A DNA stretch of 64,000 nt from Enoplolaimus lenunculus (GCA_030248215.1 JASANG010000932.1:62001-126000); one strand, 5' to 3'. Counted from the stretch's first letter, positions 38,701-49,158 are shown. The notes: generated from the letters alone by a model not told the origin. A program made the numbers and translations.

Positions 38701-41700
38701 AAACCGGCCTCTGTGGTTGAAGCCCCCACTCTATCGGAACCTAGAAAATGCCCAGTAAGTAGAGACAAATCGTTTTCTGGGTCGGGGGCTGACTTTTCGG
38801 GGTGAGGGGGTGCGTGGTTGACTTGGCTTTTGCCGGATACCCGCCCGCCTCAAAGTTGAATTTCTGTAGCGGTATGGATGGTATTCCGGACGGCATATTT
38901 TCAATACCACCAAGCCTACATCCCTGAGGTCCAATATTTTTACCAACGTTCCACTTTCACAAGCGGATGCAGAAAATATCGGAAACGTACCCCAGCCAGA
39001 AATTTTTTCGCGACAAAATGGTAAGGTCCTCGGGGCTAAAAAATATTCAGGAGGGAAATTCCAGGATTGTCGTTGACTTATAAGCAAGGTTGAAAATTTT
39101 CTATGGAAGGGCCTCAATATTTCCACGAGGGCTCAGCGACCCCCCCACTGGGTCCCGTTGGTTACGGGTCTGCCACGACCGTAGAATTTTTCTTTATTGG
39201 CCACTTACAATCGCCGTTGTATTCGACTTCGCGATAAAATTTCGGCACCAACGGACACACGATATCGTTCATCATTTTGATATAAGCCGTCGTTTCATTC
39301 GAATCGTTCGCAACTCGCTTTTTCCACAGGGTTTTCTCGGTTGCGGGTACAATGGTGCCAGCGTGGCCTGAGACTTGTGTAAAACTTTTCAGCCGTTCTT
39401 TGAGCCATTCGGAGATACAAACGGCCGGCGCGGTAAGATCAAACGAACCCTGAAATTAAACCAAAAACAAACTGAACTATTTCATTCAATTAATTGGCGC
39501 TGTCTAATCGCAATTCAACAAGTGGGGCAGAATCCAAGGCAGTAGCGAATGGGGGGGGGCGGGGGATCATCCTTTTTTACTGAGGTCCGCTCCGGTAGCC
39601 AGAGGGGGGCTCAGGCATTCTGAAATATTTTTGCCACCTCCGCTGGAAAATTTTCAAGCTCGCCTGTAAGTTAATGAAAATCCTTGTATGTACCCTCCTG
39701 AAAATGTTTTAGCCCCCCTTGCAAGGTGAGCTGGTAACGGGTCTGGCAAGACCCATGCAGGACTTTGCAATCCAGAGTTGGGAATGGCTTAAAAATTTGG
39801 CAAATATTGATGGATTACGGCAGGTCATCCTGATTCAAATCTTTGTGATCCTTGGGAGCGGAAAAATTTATTCAGCACTAAAACTTTGTATGCTTCAACT
39901 AACTTATCACTGCTTTAATACGTTATATACCAGTCGTAGTGGGACTACATTTATTGAGCGAAGCTCGAACACACGTAAGCAATTAAGGTAATATGCAAAT
40001 CAGTTATTAGCTAACTATTCATTTATCGGTTTTGGAGGTTTGTAAGCAATTTCCTTAAATTCCTCGCACCCAAAACCCTTCAGCCACCCTTAATAATTTT
40101 TGGAATAATTTAAAAAGCCATAATTTTGTCTTGTCAATTAAGCTAATATGCAAATTATCTATTAGCTAACTATTCGATAATCGCCTTTAAAGGTTTGTAG
40201 ACAATTTATGCAGATTCCTCGCACCAGAAAACCCATTATTGCTGAAATTAGATTGCTTGTAACCCTAATAATTAGTGAAACATTGTAAAAACGCCTAATT
40301 TAGCTTATCAACTATGCTTATATGCAAATTATCTATTAGCTAACTACTCAATTATTGGTTTTAGACGTTTGTAAACAATTTATTCAGATTCCTCGCACCT
40401 AAAAACCCTTTAATGCTGAAATTATATTGCTTTTAACCTTAATAATTAGTGAAATATTGTAAAAAGTCCTGATTTAGCATTATAAACTATGCGCTAATAT
40501 GCAAATTATCTATTAGCTAACTGTTCAATTATTCGTTTTGGAGATTTGTAAACAGTCAAGCAGATTTATCGCACCCAAAACCCTTTAACGCTAAAATTAG
40601 ATTGCTTCTAACTGTAATAATTAGTGAAATATTGTGGAAAGTCCTAATTTAGGCTTAATTAAATATGCAAATTAGCCAGCTAATAAACGGCTTAAAATTT
40701 TCAAACCCCAATGCGAGGTTAACACCCCAGGATAATTGGCTTTCAAACAAAAAAAGTTTATCAAAATCGGTTCAGCCGTTTTTGAGATTCTTTTCGGACG
40801 GACGGACGGACATCCACCTTTCGACCCCCAAGTACAAAACATAAAACGCATCGCGAAACTCCGAGCTTGGCTCGGAGTTTCGCTTCGCTCAATAATAGAA
40901 ATCCCAATCATGAGACTATGTCAATGATGTAATGCCGAGATACATTTATTTGAACGTAACCGTCAGCCTAAACCCACCCTGGCTCGAGCACGTAGTCAGA
41001 TCAGGGGTTATGGCGTATAGATCTCTCCAAATTTTCGAAGCATAACCGAATTCACCCTTTTACTCACGAGTCTAAGCCCCAACCAGATTGAAATCCTAGT
41101 CTTACCCATGCACTTGCCCTGCCTCAACCGTTCACCCATCTTTTATCCAAAAACTTACAATCGCCAGCGCTCCAATAGTATCCAACCCACAATGTGATGT
41201 TGACCGCGACCGAACATATCCAAACATATCCGCCGCGTAATTGGATCCTTTCAATTTATTACGTTTCGCATGCACGTCACCGGCCATTCCCGACTGCGTC
41301 ATCGATGACGTCATCGGTTTTGTGTACGTCATACTACGTTTCAGTCGTCGCCGCCAGTCCTTCGATGCGCCGCCGCTTGTATTTCGTTGACGGCCGGCGT
41401 CCAGCGATTTTCCGCCAATCGGTTTCGTAGTCAGTGCGCTGCCGCGATTTTTACTACCAGAAGCGGTTACCGATTTATTACTCAACGTATCTGGCAAACC
41501 GGTTTCCTCCACAAAACGATAACTACACAATGACGTCATTTGTATTGTGTAGCTATCGTCATCGATGACATCATCCCGCGTGGTCGACATCAAAGGAACG
41601 CCGCGATGACGGTTAACGCTTCGATCTTGCTGTTTGTCGACACTTTGCTCTCGCCGCCGGCCGATGCCGCTTTGATCATGCCGCTCGATTTGAAACGGAA

Positions 41701-43906
41701 AACATTTGATGATTCGCTCGATCAGTTCGTCAACGTCGATGCCAACAATATCCAAATGCTCGTATCGAGGCGATCCAGCGGTCAACACTGAAATCGCTTT
41801 TGCGTCGTCGCCGACAAAATTTCGATTTTTCAGCCAATTTTGTCGTTGTGTTGCTGCTGTTGCCATCGTCTTTCGGTTCAAGTTTGGTTCACTGCGACAC
41901 AACGGTGAAGTTGCCACCAGTTCGCGCGCCGTCGACTCCTGGTTCTCGGCGGCTGGTAGGCCATTGTCATTTTCGGGCTTGTTCAAGCCAGTGTCGTAGC
42001 TAGCCTTGAGCGGGAAAAATTTATTCAGTCGACAGCTGCGACGCGACGCGAAAACTAATGTGTCTTGTTTTTGATCGCTAGCTATGGTGGCGGTAGAGAC
42101 GGGAGCGGGCCTCGATGTAGAGACAGGGCTTTGGCAAGCGCCTGTAACTTGGCGCTTCTGCGAATGACCGTTATTATCTTGACGTTTTTCAAACAACTTC
42201 CCGCGAACAACAGGGATTCCTTCGCATTCACACGCACAATGCAAGTCGATATGTTCAAAACTTACACTACTGAGTATTGATTGACGGACATCGCTAGCAC
42301 ATACATCAAACTGCTCGCTAAAACACCGTTTACACGAGGGTCGAACCTTAGAGCGGCTCCCTGGCTCGTCGTCAGAGTTAGGGACACAACTATCGGTCGC
42401 ATGTTTTGAAGATTTTCCCACGGATAAATTTCGAGTATTAGAATAGTTTTGTTGATCAGGACGTGATGAGCTTAGCAGAGTATTTGAAGTTTCATAATTT
42501 TCCGAAAAGGTTTGGCTGGGTTTAGAGGAGCAGGCATCCGGACTTGCGGGACTGACTGGGTACCGATGTGACGGGACACTTGAGGAAGAATGATGACTGT
42601 GTTTGAACCATGTACGCTCACAAGCCGTTGGTATATTGACTGGTAAATGCTGAAACAAAAAAGTTCAACCCGGCCGTTGAAACAATTGAGTTTCATTGGA
42701 AATCAAAGCCAAAATAACCACGTCCTTTAAGACTCGTCGAGGGAGTCCAAAACTCAACGCCCGGCCGAAACGTTTCTAGACGGCAGACCAGAGCTTTGCC
42801 TCCGGCTGCGGTTTAAATTCGACCTCCGGCGCCAGCTTTATCTCACGATAGAATTTTTGACGGACGTTCCGGCAATTTCGGCAATGAAATTTTTGCATAT
42901 TTTGGCAACCAGTTTTTTTCGTTCAGCGAGTTTGTTAGTAAATTTTGCGCAAATTTCGAAGTTTATAAAATCGTTTGGTATCTGTTCTCAAAAAACTGAC
43001 AATTTAAACAATGGTTTGACACCAATATTTATGGCATTTAAACTAAATAAATTTGCGTGCTTTATAGATACTTAGCTTTGCTTCACCTCCGGATTTGGTT
43101 CCGCTAAATTTTGTCGACTTCGGTTCCGGTTCCGGCTCTGCTCACTTCCGATTGCACCCAGCTACATTTGGTGCTACCCCAGCCGCCCGTTCGCCTCCCC
43201 TGGCAATTGAATGCAGTGGTCTATTCTAAAAATACAATCTTACGACTTTAAGTGCAAACCTAACCAAGGCTTAGGCATAAGCTTACGTTTCGAAGCAAAC
43301 TTCAAGCAATTAGCTATCATCCTAGTGGCCCATGTAAAGATCATGGGCGAAACATTTTTCTGTGAGACTAGAAAAGAGTAAGGTTTAGCCATAGACTAAT
43401 TTTTTGTTTAGCTAAGGCTTAGGCTTAGGAATATGCTCATTCTTACGCTTAGGCTTATGCTTAAGCGTAAGAATATGCTTATACTACTGCTCCGCATAAG
43501 TTCTTTACATTCGCCACTTGAGTTATAGCCAAACTGACTCAATAACATGCTTCAGTGTTAATTTGATAATAAAAAAATTTTCCCACACTATCGTTCATGA
43601 TTTTCTTAGCTTTAGCGTTTCCTTAGCCAATGGGTTAGGCGCCTATCCCTAAGAGTATCCCCTAAGCGTCAACCTATTTGACTGATCCAGACATTAATGT
43701 GTGTGGGTGAACTTTTTTGCTGATAGGGGGGTTAGTAAACAAGTGTCATGAAACTTCACCTCATCGACTCCATTTGTTTCGCTGGTCGATGCATAATTTT
43801 GATCGACTTGTGGCGAACGGTTTGGTTTTCGGTTTACAAATCGACACGACGGTATGCTACCGTGTTCAATTTTCAACGCCGACTGACGACTTTGCATACA
43901 ACCCAT
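32705..43906 (-). CDS. itpk: Inositol 1,4,5-trisphosphate 3-kinase (eight exons)
   Basis: Exons on the minus strand: 43906-43760, 42649-41159, 39449-39209, 38357-38285, 37509-37374, 36334-36278, 34341-34168 and 32902-32705. All are GT-AG and in phase, giving about 838 residues. The enzyme phosphorylates Ins(1,4,5)P3 to Ins(1,3,4,5)P4 with ATP and so shapes calcium signals. The kinase domain starts with QVSGHAG (about 572-577). TLWKK holds the likely ATP-binding lysine. [11 protein letters not shown] (641-651) contains the family signature PxxxDxKxG, followed by [21 protein letters not shown] and [11 protein letters not shown] come next, and MIDFAK (792-797) gives the metal/ATP aspartate. Residues 1-546 are Ser-rich, with a basic patch [14 protein letters not shown] (about 481) that could bind calmodulin. 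Exon 1 starts MGCMQS, a myristoylation-type N-terminus; this exon is joined on phase and position only and is the weakest part. QFRERESS replaces the usual QWRE. Confidence 0.92.
33000..33240. repeat. GC-rich repeat patch in IP3 3-kinase intron 7
   Basis: Locally GC-rich, with repeated TGGGGG/CCCCCC words (for example GGTGGGGGCTCCCCCCAAA) that form short inverted repeats around 33045-33090. Strikingly different from the AT-rich intron. No coding signal. Confidence 0.4.
33770..34065 (+). mobile_element. GGCC-type TIR element (family C) with four hexamer blocks, IP3 3-kinase intron 7
   Basis: Starts GGCCCTTGTTACATTTAGGG and ends CCCTAAAAGTAACATTGGCC. TTAGGC blocks are separated by AATACGCTTTTGCAACGC spacers. 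Flanks TAATGTTT and TAATTTGT match at 6 of 8. It is an intermediate stage between short copies and the 1.2-kb array at 34377-35581. Confidence 0.8.
34377..35581 (-). mobile_element. GGCC-type TIR element (family C) expanded to about 30 minisatellite units, IP3 3-kinase intron 6
   Basis: The left terminus is AGCCAATGATACTATTAGGG and the right CCCTTAAAAGTAAGAGGCC. The interior is about 30 units of (CCTAAG)n followed by CATTGCAAAAATGTGTT or CATTTCAAAAAAGTGTT. The hexamer number per unit varies from two to five. Higher-order repetition is visible: a pattern of GCATTTC and GCATTGC units recurs around 34500-34900. It lies in the intron between exons 6 and 7; the sense pre-mRNA would read UUAGGC. 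Confidence 0.85.
35615..36080. repeat. Interspersed repeat family K, IP3 3-kinase intron 6
   Basis: The phrase AACTAAAGCTAAAAAGC, then CACATACGTGTATTGGGAAGC, at about 35866-35910 recurs in diverged form at 35615-35655 and at 25422-25465 in the channel gene. CTTCTTAACATATGCC at about 36049 is an inverted match to sequence near 35790. Boundaries are unclear. Confidence 0.4.
37969..38149 (-). mobile_element. GGCC-type TIR element (family C), perfect 8-bp target duplication, IP3 3-kinase intron 4
   Basis: Starts GGCTATACTTTGAGGGGCG and ends CGCCCCTTAAAGCAATATGGGCC, of which the last 12 bases are the outer TIR. AGAAATGT is repeated exactly at 37961-37968 and 38150-38157. CCTAAG hexamers are on the plus strand. 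Confidence 0.86.
38181..38261. mobile_element. Fragments of families I and H in IP3 3-kinase introns 3 and 4
   Basis: 38181-38261 is bounded by GCCCGTAGCCAATTCAACC and CCGTAGGCTACAGGCC (family I, much deleted). Nearby 38385-38460 starts CAGGGTGCGGACCGGATATC (family H left end). A run of 14 G lies at 38494-38508. Confidence 0.5.
39593..39745. mobile_element. Interspersed repeat family I, IP3 3-kinase intron 2
   Basis: Left CCGGTAGCCAGAGGGGGGC and right CAAGGTGAGCTGGTAACGGG are inverted, with CTCGCCTGTAAGTTAATG as the family core. Confidence 0.5.
39985..40680. repeat. Tandem repeat of about 155-177 bp with ATGCAAAT octamers, IP3 3-kinase intron 2
   Basis: About four diverged units. The anchor ATATGCAAAT occurs at 39991, 40146, 40320, 40497 and 40663, and is mostly followed by TATCTATTAGCTAACT. 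Each unit also has GGTTTGTA.ACAATTT, CAGATTCCTCGCACC and TAATAATTAGTGAAA. ATGCAAAT is the known octamer bound by POU/Oct proteins. The unit length is close to that of many satellites. Confidence 0.75.
40690..40900. repeat. Interspersed repeat family M with a perfect 14-bp hairpin
   Basis: GCGAAACTCCGAGC at 40853-40866 and GCTCGGAGTTTCGC at 40870-40883 are exactly complementary around the loop TTG. Upstream lie AAAATCGGTTCAGCCGTTTT and GGACGGACGGACATCCACC. The reverse complement matches 8024-8235 in ovo intron 3, where the hairpin arm has become a 24-bp minisatellite. Confidence 0.65.
42800..43165. mobile_element. Probable hAT-like family H relative, IP3 3-kinase intron 1
   Basis: GCCTCCGGCTGCGG..CTCCGGCGCCAGC at the left and GGTTCCGGTTCCGGCTCTGC..TTCCGATTGCACCC at the right resemble the repeated CCGG words and the TGCACCC end of family H. 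The left terminus is not defined. Confidence 0.4.
43327..43515 (+). mobile_element. GGCC-type TIR element (family A), IP3 3-kinase intron 1
   Basis: Starts GGCCCATGTAAAGATCATGG and ends AGTTCTTTACATTCGCC. Has TTAGGC hexamers and an AATATGCTCATTCTTACGC spacer. Confidence 0.78.
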
Positions 43907-44163
43907 GGGTTGAAAATAAGTAATAAATAATATAAAATTGAAATTACACTTGTTTACAAAACCCTGATATTTAAGATAATTCCTTAAAAATGATAAAGTA
44001 AAAACAAGCAAGTATCGGGTATTGGTTGTTCGCTCATTTATCTGCGAAAAATTATCCAATCGGAAGCTCGCTTGGCTCATATTCATTTCAGGAACTTTCT
44101 CACTACTGAGACCGGGGCACTAAGAGACTAGGACGATTAAGCGTATTTCAAGGCTTAGGCTTA

Positions 44164-44385
44164 AGCCCAGATACTCAAATGTGTGTAGCACATATCATCA
44201 GTTGGTCATAGATCCGGTAACTTTGGAACCAGCTGATCGTGAGGTTCGAAATCCAGCACATTGTCCGCGTTTGATTTGCCCTGCTTCTGTACCCATTTTG
44301 AGATCTGCATCTGCAGATGTTTGCCAGTTTGAAAACCTATCGCTAACTGGTGATAAGTGCTATACGCATTTGAGAATATGGGCCC
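44164..44385. mobile_element. Palindromic MITE family B
   Basis: Ends AGCCCAGATACTCAAATGTG and GCATTTGAGAATATGGGCC. Closely matches 7664-7877, including GGTAACTTTGGAACC and CACATTGTCCGCGTTTGATT in the interior. TTAGGC-like sequence lies at both edges. Confidence 0.72.
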
Positions 44386-44878
44386 TAGGCTTAGGTTTAA
44401 ATTTAGGCAAAAGTGATTAAGTAGGCCACTTTAACATGGGCGTCTCCCAAGGGGGTGGGGGTGACCCCAGCCGGGGCCCCCCAACACGATTCAAAGCCAA
44501 CACTTTTGTATTAAAGGTTTAGCACTAAAATTGCCGTTCGGCTTCTGGCTCGCGAGTCGTTTTCCGCTGTTATATCTCGCGATGTCGCCTAAATTTCAAG
44601 ATCCGCCACAGGACCGAATTGTAACAGCGGGGTCTACGCATCCAAAACATTAAAACCGATCAGACGAAAATGTAAAATCTGTTTCAGATTAAAAAAATTT
44701 GTACAAAAAATCCCGTTCAAAATCAAATGTTTCGTTTGTTTTGAAAGCAAAATTTGTGAAAAAAACCAACAACTGGCTGCTATTAAGCTATGAACAAGAG
44801 ATCAGCATCTGCTGACGTCAATCGTTCGAATATGTTTTGGCGTTTGAGACAGAAATGTTACTGAAGCATCGTCGGGCT

Positions 44879-45088
44879 GGCTCATGTATAGAACAGGGCC
44901 GTATCGGTTTCTGGTGGCGCTGTATTAACAGAGTCAGTTTAAGCTTTAGACTAAATTTTTTGTTTAGGCTTAAGCTTTAGGTTTAGGCTTAAGCTTAGGA
45001 ATAGGCTCATCTTTACGGTTAGGCTTAGGCTTAGGCTTAGGAATATGCTTAATATACTACTGTTCCGGCAACGTTCTATACATGGGTC
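44879..45088 (+). mobile_element. GGCC-type TIR element (family A)
   Basis: Starts GGCTCATGTATAGAACAGGG and ends ACGTTCTATACATGGGTC. CATCGTCGG occurs at 44867-44875 and 45089-45097. On the left it is separated from the TIR by three extra bases, so the duplication has slipped or been edited. Confidence 0.8.
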
Positions 45089-45116
45089 CATCGTCGGATG
45101 CAATGTGTAACTTTCA

Positions 45117-45341
45117 GGCACGTAGCCAGCTCGACTTGTTTCGAGGGGTTAAAAATCTTTCAGTTGGATCATACATGGGTTTTTGTTGACCTGCAAGCAA
45201 GGACGAAAACTTTCAACGGGGGCCATAATTGGTTCAGAGGTGGCTAAACCTTCCTGTAAGGTTGAAGATTTTTTAAGGGGCAAGAATTTATCCGGGGGGA
45301 GGCTGAACCACCCACTGCCGCCCCCCCTCTGTCTACGGGCC
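45117..45341. mobile_element. Interspersed repeat family I
   Basis: Starts GGCACGTAGCCAGCTCGACT and ends CCCCTCTGTCTACGGGCC. Core GTTGACCTGCAAGCAAGGA. Confidence 0.5.
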
Positions 45342-45534
45342 TGTATTGCATTCTTTGACCCCTAAACAACTGATGGAAGATTATTGATACTCAAAAACAG
45401 GTGATGTTTAGATTTATGTCTTTGAGAAAACCGTAGGTTGATTTGACATTTTTAGTAAGAAAGGTAGAAAAAATATTCAGCGGTAAACGAATGTTTAGAC
45501 GAACTTAAGTTGAAAATTAGACCAAATTTTAGTA

Positions 45535-45981
45535 CTGTAGTGACCCGATAAGACGAGGGGACTGATATTTATTTCGCCTCTTCAGAGGGTACCCCCCTTG
45601 TTATTCGGTTACGGACTGCGATTTATTTTTAACCCACACTCCGCCACCCTTCATTACTGATATATATCCCGTACTGCAACTAACCGTTGAATTAAACGTT
45701 TATTTGTCTGGCGTCAATAGCCTGAGCAATAATGCAAGGTTATACTTAGGAATGTACTTTCAAAATTTAAGTACGTCTTAAAGATTCGAACTCAATTTTA
45801 TTTGGTCCTGGAGTCATTTATGCACTACAATTAGGAATAACTGACGTTCATGGACTCTAATTAGGATTTAGGGATTCTATCCGCTTACGGATCCTTATTA
45901 GGGATACGGACTCCTTTTGATTGGGAATCAAACTGGGACCCCCTCTTATTACCCCACACCCTCTTGTTCGGGTCACTACAG
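45535..45981 (+). mobile_element. Tc1/mariner-like MITE family D
   Basis: Ends CTGTAGTGACCCGATAAGAC and TTGTTCGGGTCACTACAG, each flanked by TA (45533-45534 and 45982-45983). 447 bp, no coding content. Subterminal GGACTGATATTTATTTCGCC matches the copy at 17838. Confidence 0.8.
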
Positions 45982-46073
45982 TACTTTGTGCACTTTTAGA
46001 CCCTGTAAAATCATTGAATCTGCAACTGTAGTGACTATCACGAGGGGGTCGCGAGGTGTACGCTCGGCCGTAA

Positions 46074-46278
46074 CGGTTGCGCTATACTCAAGGTCCGCCG
46101 CCGTCCGTAACCCGTCCATCACCGTCCGTAACCCGTCCGTCACCATCCGTCATCCCTACAGCGTCGCCCGTCACCGTATGTATTATATACGTTATCGTAC
46201 GTGAGTTTATTTGCGTTGCGTACGATACCGCGGTCTGTGACGGACAGCGCCGGACGTCAACTAAAGTATAGCGCAACC
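46074..46278. mobile_element. PIF/Harbinger-like MITE (family G)
   Basis: Ends CGGTTGCGCTATACTCAAGG and AAAGTATAGCGCAACC, flanked by TAA on both sides (46071-46073 and 46279-46281). The interior repeats CCGTCCGTAACC/CCGTCCATCACC words. Confidence 0.8.
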
Positions 46279-46281
46279 TAA

Positions 46282-47360
46282 AAGTGTTTATAAAACAAAG
46301 AATGCCATTATAAAGTCATGGAATAACAAAGTTGCAACTGCGACCTGGTGAAGTAGTTGCATGCTTATTAACTCCAGTGCCCACATCCAGCAGACGGCAA
46401 ACACAGGGGAAGCTCCCAATGTTAGGACCCTTAAAGTGAAAGTTGGGGTCGTATAAAGGCCGTGCGTACCCCCCAATCAGATTCGGTCTAAAAGTAAACA
46501 ATCGTAAAGTGCCATTCTAGGAGCCGTCCAAAATTATTATCGACGCCCCGCCCCGCCCCCCCAAAATATAATTTTCTGCGAACGCCCCTCAGGCCATACG
46601 CTCAAATATCTTAAAACCTTTTGAAGAAATCCGACCATTTTTTGGACAAACGTTGGCTGGAAGAGTGGATAACGAAACAAGACCCCTCGTAATTTTAACG
46701 TATTCTCTCGACCATACCCCCTACGAACTAAAATTTTACACTGAAATTTAAATACAAAAATGCGTCTAAAACTATCTTTGACGTCCAGCCGTCCCTCAAT
46801 TATCATTTTAGTCGATCCCTAAACTTGGTGGTACTGACCGGATCTGCCATTGCAGGTGGTAAACTTGTAAGGTTCAACACTCAACCTTTTTTGACCATCA
46901 CTTCCAATAGATCATTGTCCCGACAGTCATATATGATAATTCGTCGAACTTGTATTCACAAATGTTATCGACTCGACAATTTGTCGACCATCATTATGTT
47001 TCAGCTGCAACCACAGGATTATGATTTGGCGTCTAGGCTATATAGGCATGAGATACTGTGGGGCGGCAAGGTGTTGCCGATTGTTTAACCGGCTTATAAA
47101 CAATATGAACACAATATCATGATGATAATTCGTCGCCCGACAACTTGTAAATTCGAGATACACTCGATTCTTCGTCGCCGGACGTTATGCTTAGGCGGGT
47201 CGCGGTTAGATTTTGGCTTACGCTTGCGATTATGCTTAGATTTTGTATTCAACGATTGTAGAACACAAATTGAACGACAAGGTGTCGGCCGACAAATTGT
47301 CGTAAATTCGACGAAAAGCCACTGTTTTTGAAATATCATATTGGCTTTAGATCGTAGATG
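46282..47360. other. Intergenic stretch without a recognised gene
   Basis: AT-rich with a GC-rich patch at 46540-46565 (CCCCGCCCCGCCCCCCC). Repeated ATAATTCGTCG words with TTGTA near 46938, 47127 and 47170 suggest a local duplication. Open frames here are short and show no domain. Confidence 0.35.
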
Positions 47361-47530
47361 GGCCCATGTATAGAACAGGGTCGGATCATTTTTCGGCAGG
47401 GCTGTAATAGAGTCAGTTTAAGCTTTAGACTATTTTTTGGTTAGGCTTAGGCTTATCCATAGGCTTAGGCTTAAGCTAAGCTTAGGAATATGCTTATACT
47501 ACTGTTCCGACCCTGTTCTATACATGGGCC
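47361..47530 (+). mobile_element. GGCC-type TIR element (family A), near-perfect termini
   Basis: Starts GGCCCATGTATAGAACAGGG and ends CCCTGTTCTATACATGGGCC, a perfect 20-bp inverted pair. Few hexamers. Confidence 0.85.
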
Positions 47531-47928
47531 ACCTAATGTTACTCAATATATAGAACGTGGCAAAACGTGACCCAGCTGCACCATTTATAACGTGAACACC
47601 GCAGGAAGTAAACAAAAAATTGCCAAGTACACAATTGTTGAGTATAGTGAAATGATAAAATATACTGTAAACACATATACGTCCAAAAATTTTAATACTA
47701 CAAGCACTGATGCAGTAGTAGGAAGCAACAAAAGGGTATTGACATGAATGATAAACTACGATAATAAAACACAACAAACAAAACCTCACCCGGCGTCATA
47801 CGGACGGACAGAAAACAAGCGTAGCAGATCTATAAATTTGAGAGGGGACACATATATAATTGACATGCAATTTGAATAATTTGTCAAACAGGGGGCGCTT
47901 CCTATGCTAATTTTTTTATACAATTTTT

Positions 47929-48103
47929 GGCCCATAATCACCGGACGGAACATGTTTCTGTGCGACTGCAATAGAATAAGCTAAAGTTTTAGACTAATTT
48001 TTTGCGTCGGCTTAGTGTTAAGCTTAGGCTTAGACTTAAGCGTTAAGGTATATAATAGGTATATGCTTATACTACTGTTACGGCCCTGTTCTATACGTTG
48101 GTC
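47929..48103 (+). mobile_element. GGCC-type TIR element (family A)
   Basis: Starts GGCCCATAATCACCGGACGG and ends CCCTGTTCTATACGTTGGTC. Flanks CAATTTTT and AAATTTCT match at 6 of 8. Confidence 0.72.
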
Positions 48104-48579
48104 AAATTTCTGAATCAATTTTGAGCAAATTTTTGTTTCAAAAATGGGAGGCGACTGCCGGTCTTGTGGCGTTCCCTGTCTGTTACGTCCCTGGACCGCA
48201 GACCCTGGAACTCAGCAAACAGCCAACGTAATTAAATAGAAATTTGTCGTTTCGAATTGCATAAATGACTCCAAGCACAAATAAAGTTTAGTTCGAAACT
48301 TTAAAGCATACTTATAGTTTTGAAAGTACATTTTTATGGATAACCTTGAATTTTACCTAGTTCAAGCTTTTGATACAAGACAAATAAACGTTTAATTCAA
48401 CGGATTGTTGCACAACAGTCTTCCCCTCTGATTCCGGTCACTACAGTAACAAGTTCCCGTTTACATTTTCAGGTCAATAGTTTCTTAACCTTTGGCTCGT
48501 GCTTAGGCTTAGGCATCGGCAAAGGTTTAGGTCGCCGTTTCCGGGAACCAAACCTAAAAGCCTGATCCTCAAGGGCGAT

Positions 48580-48925
48580 GGCTCATGTAAAAATCAGAGG
48601 CGAAATGTTTTTCTGTGGGACTAAGACAGGGTAAGCTTAAAGGCTTTAGACTAATTTTTTTGCTTGACTTAGGCTTAGGCTTAGGCTTAAGATGATGCTC
48701 AATTTTTACGCTTAGGTTTAGGTTTTGGCTTAGGCTTACTTATATATCAGTAACGAAGGGCGGCGGAGCGTGGGCTAAAAATAAATAATAGTCCGAACCG
48801 AATAACAAAAGGGGTACCCTCTGGAGAGGCCAAATAAATATCAGCCCCCCCTCTTATTCGGGTCACTATAGTAGGCTTACAAATATGCTTATAATACTGT
48901 TCCGCCCTGCTTCTTTACATTGGCC
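48580..48925 (+). mobile_element. GGCC-type TIR element (family A) carrying a nested family D insertion
   Basis: Starts GGCTCATGTAAAAATCAGAGG (the last base is internal) and ends CTTCTTTACATTGGCC. AGGGCGAT repeats exactly at 48572-48579 and 48926-48933. Its hexamer block is interrupted at about 48750-48870 by a family D fragment ending TTATTCGGGTCACTATAG next to TA; GGCTTAC occurs on both sides of that insertion. Confidence 0.85.
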
Positions 48926-49158
48926 AGGGCGATGATAAAAGGCGCGGGTGATGGGGCGCATGCCTCCCCTTCGTCCGAACCAACGGAACTGTTTTTAACC
49001 TAATTTGTATGTTTCGACCATTTTTCTGAAAAAAATGTTTTAAAAATCTACTCTTCGTGTATATTAACTAAACACATTTGGTTTTTTGCAAAAAAATTAG
49101 CCATGCGCGCCCTTATAGGTTATTTTTATATCACCACCCCTGTTGCAGCTTAAGCCTA

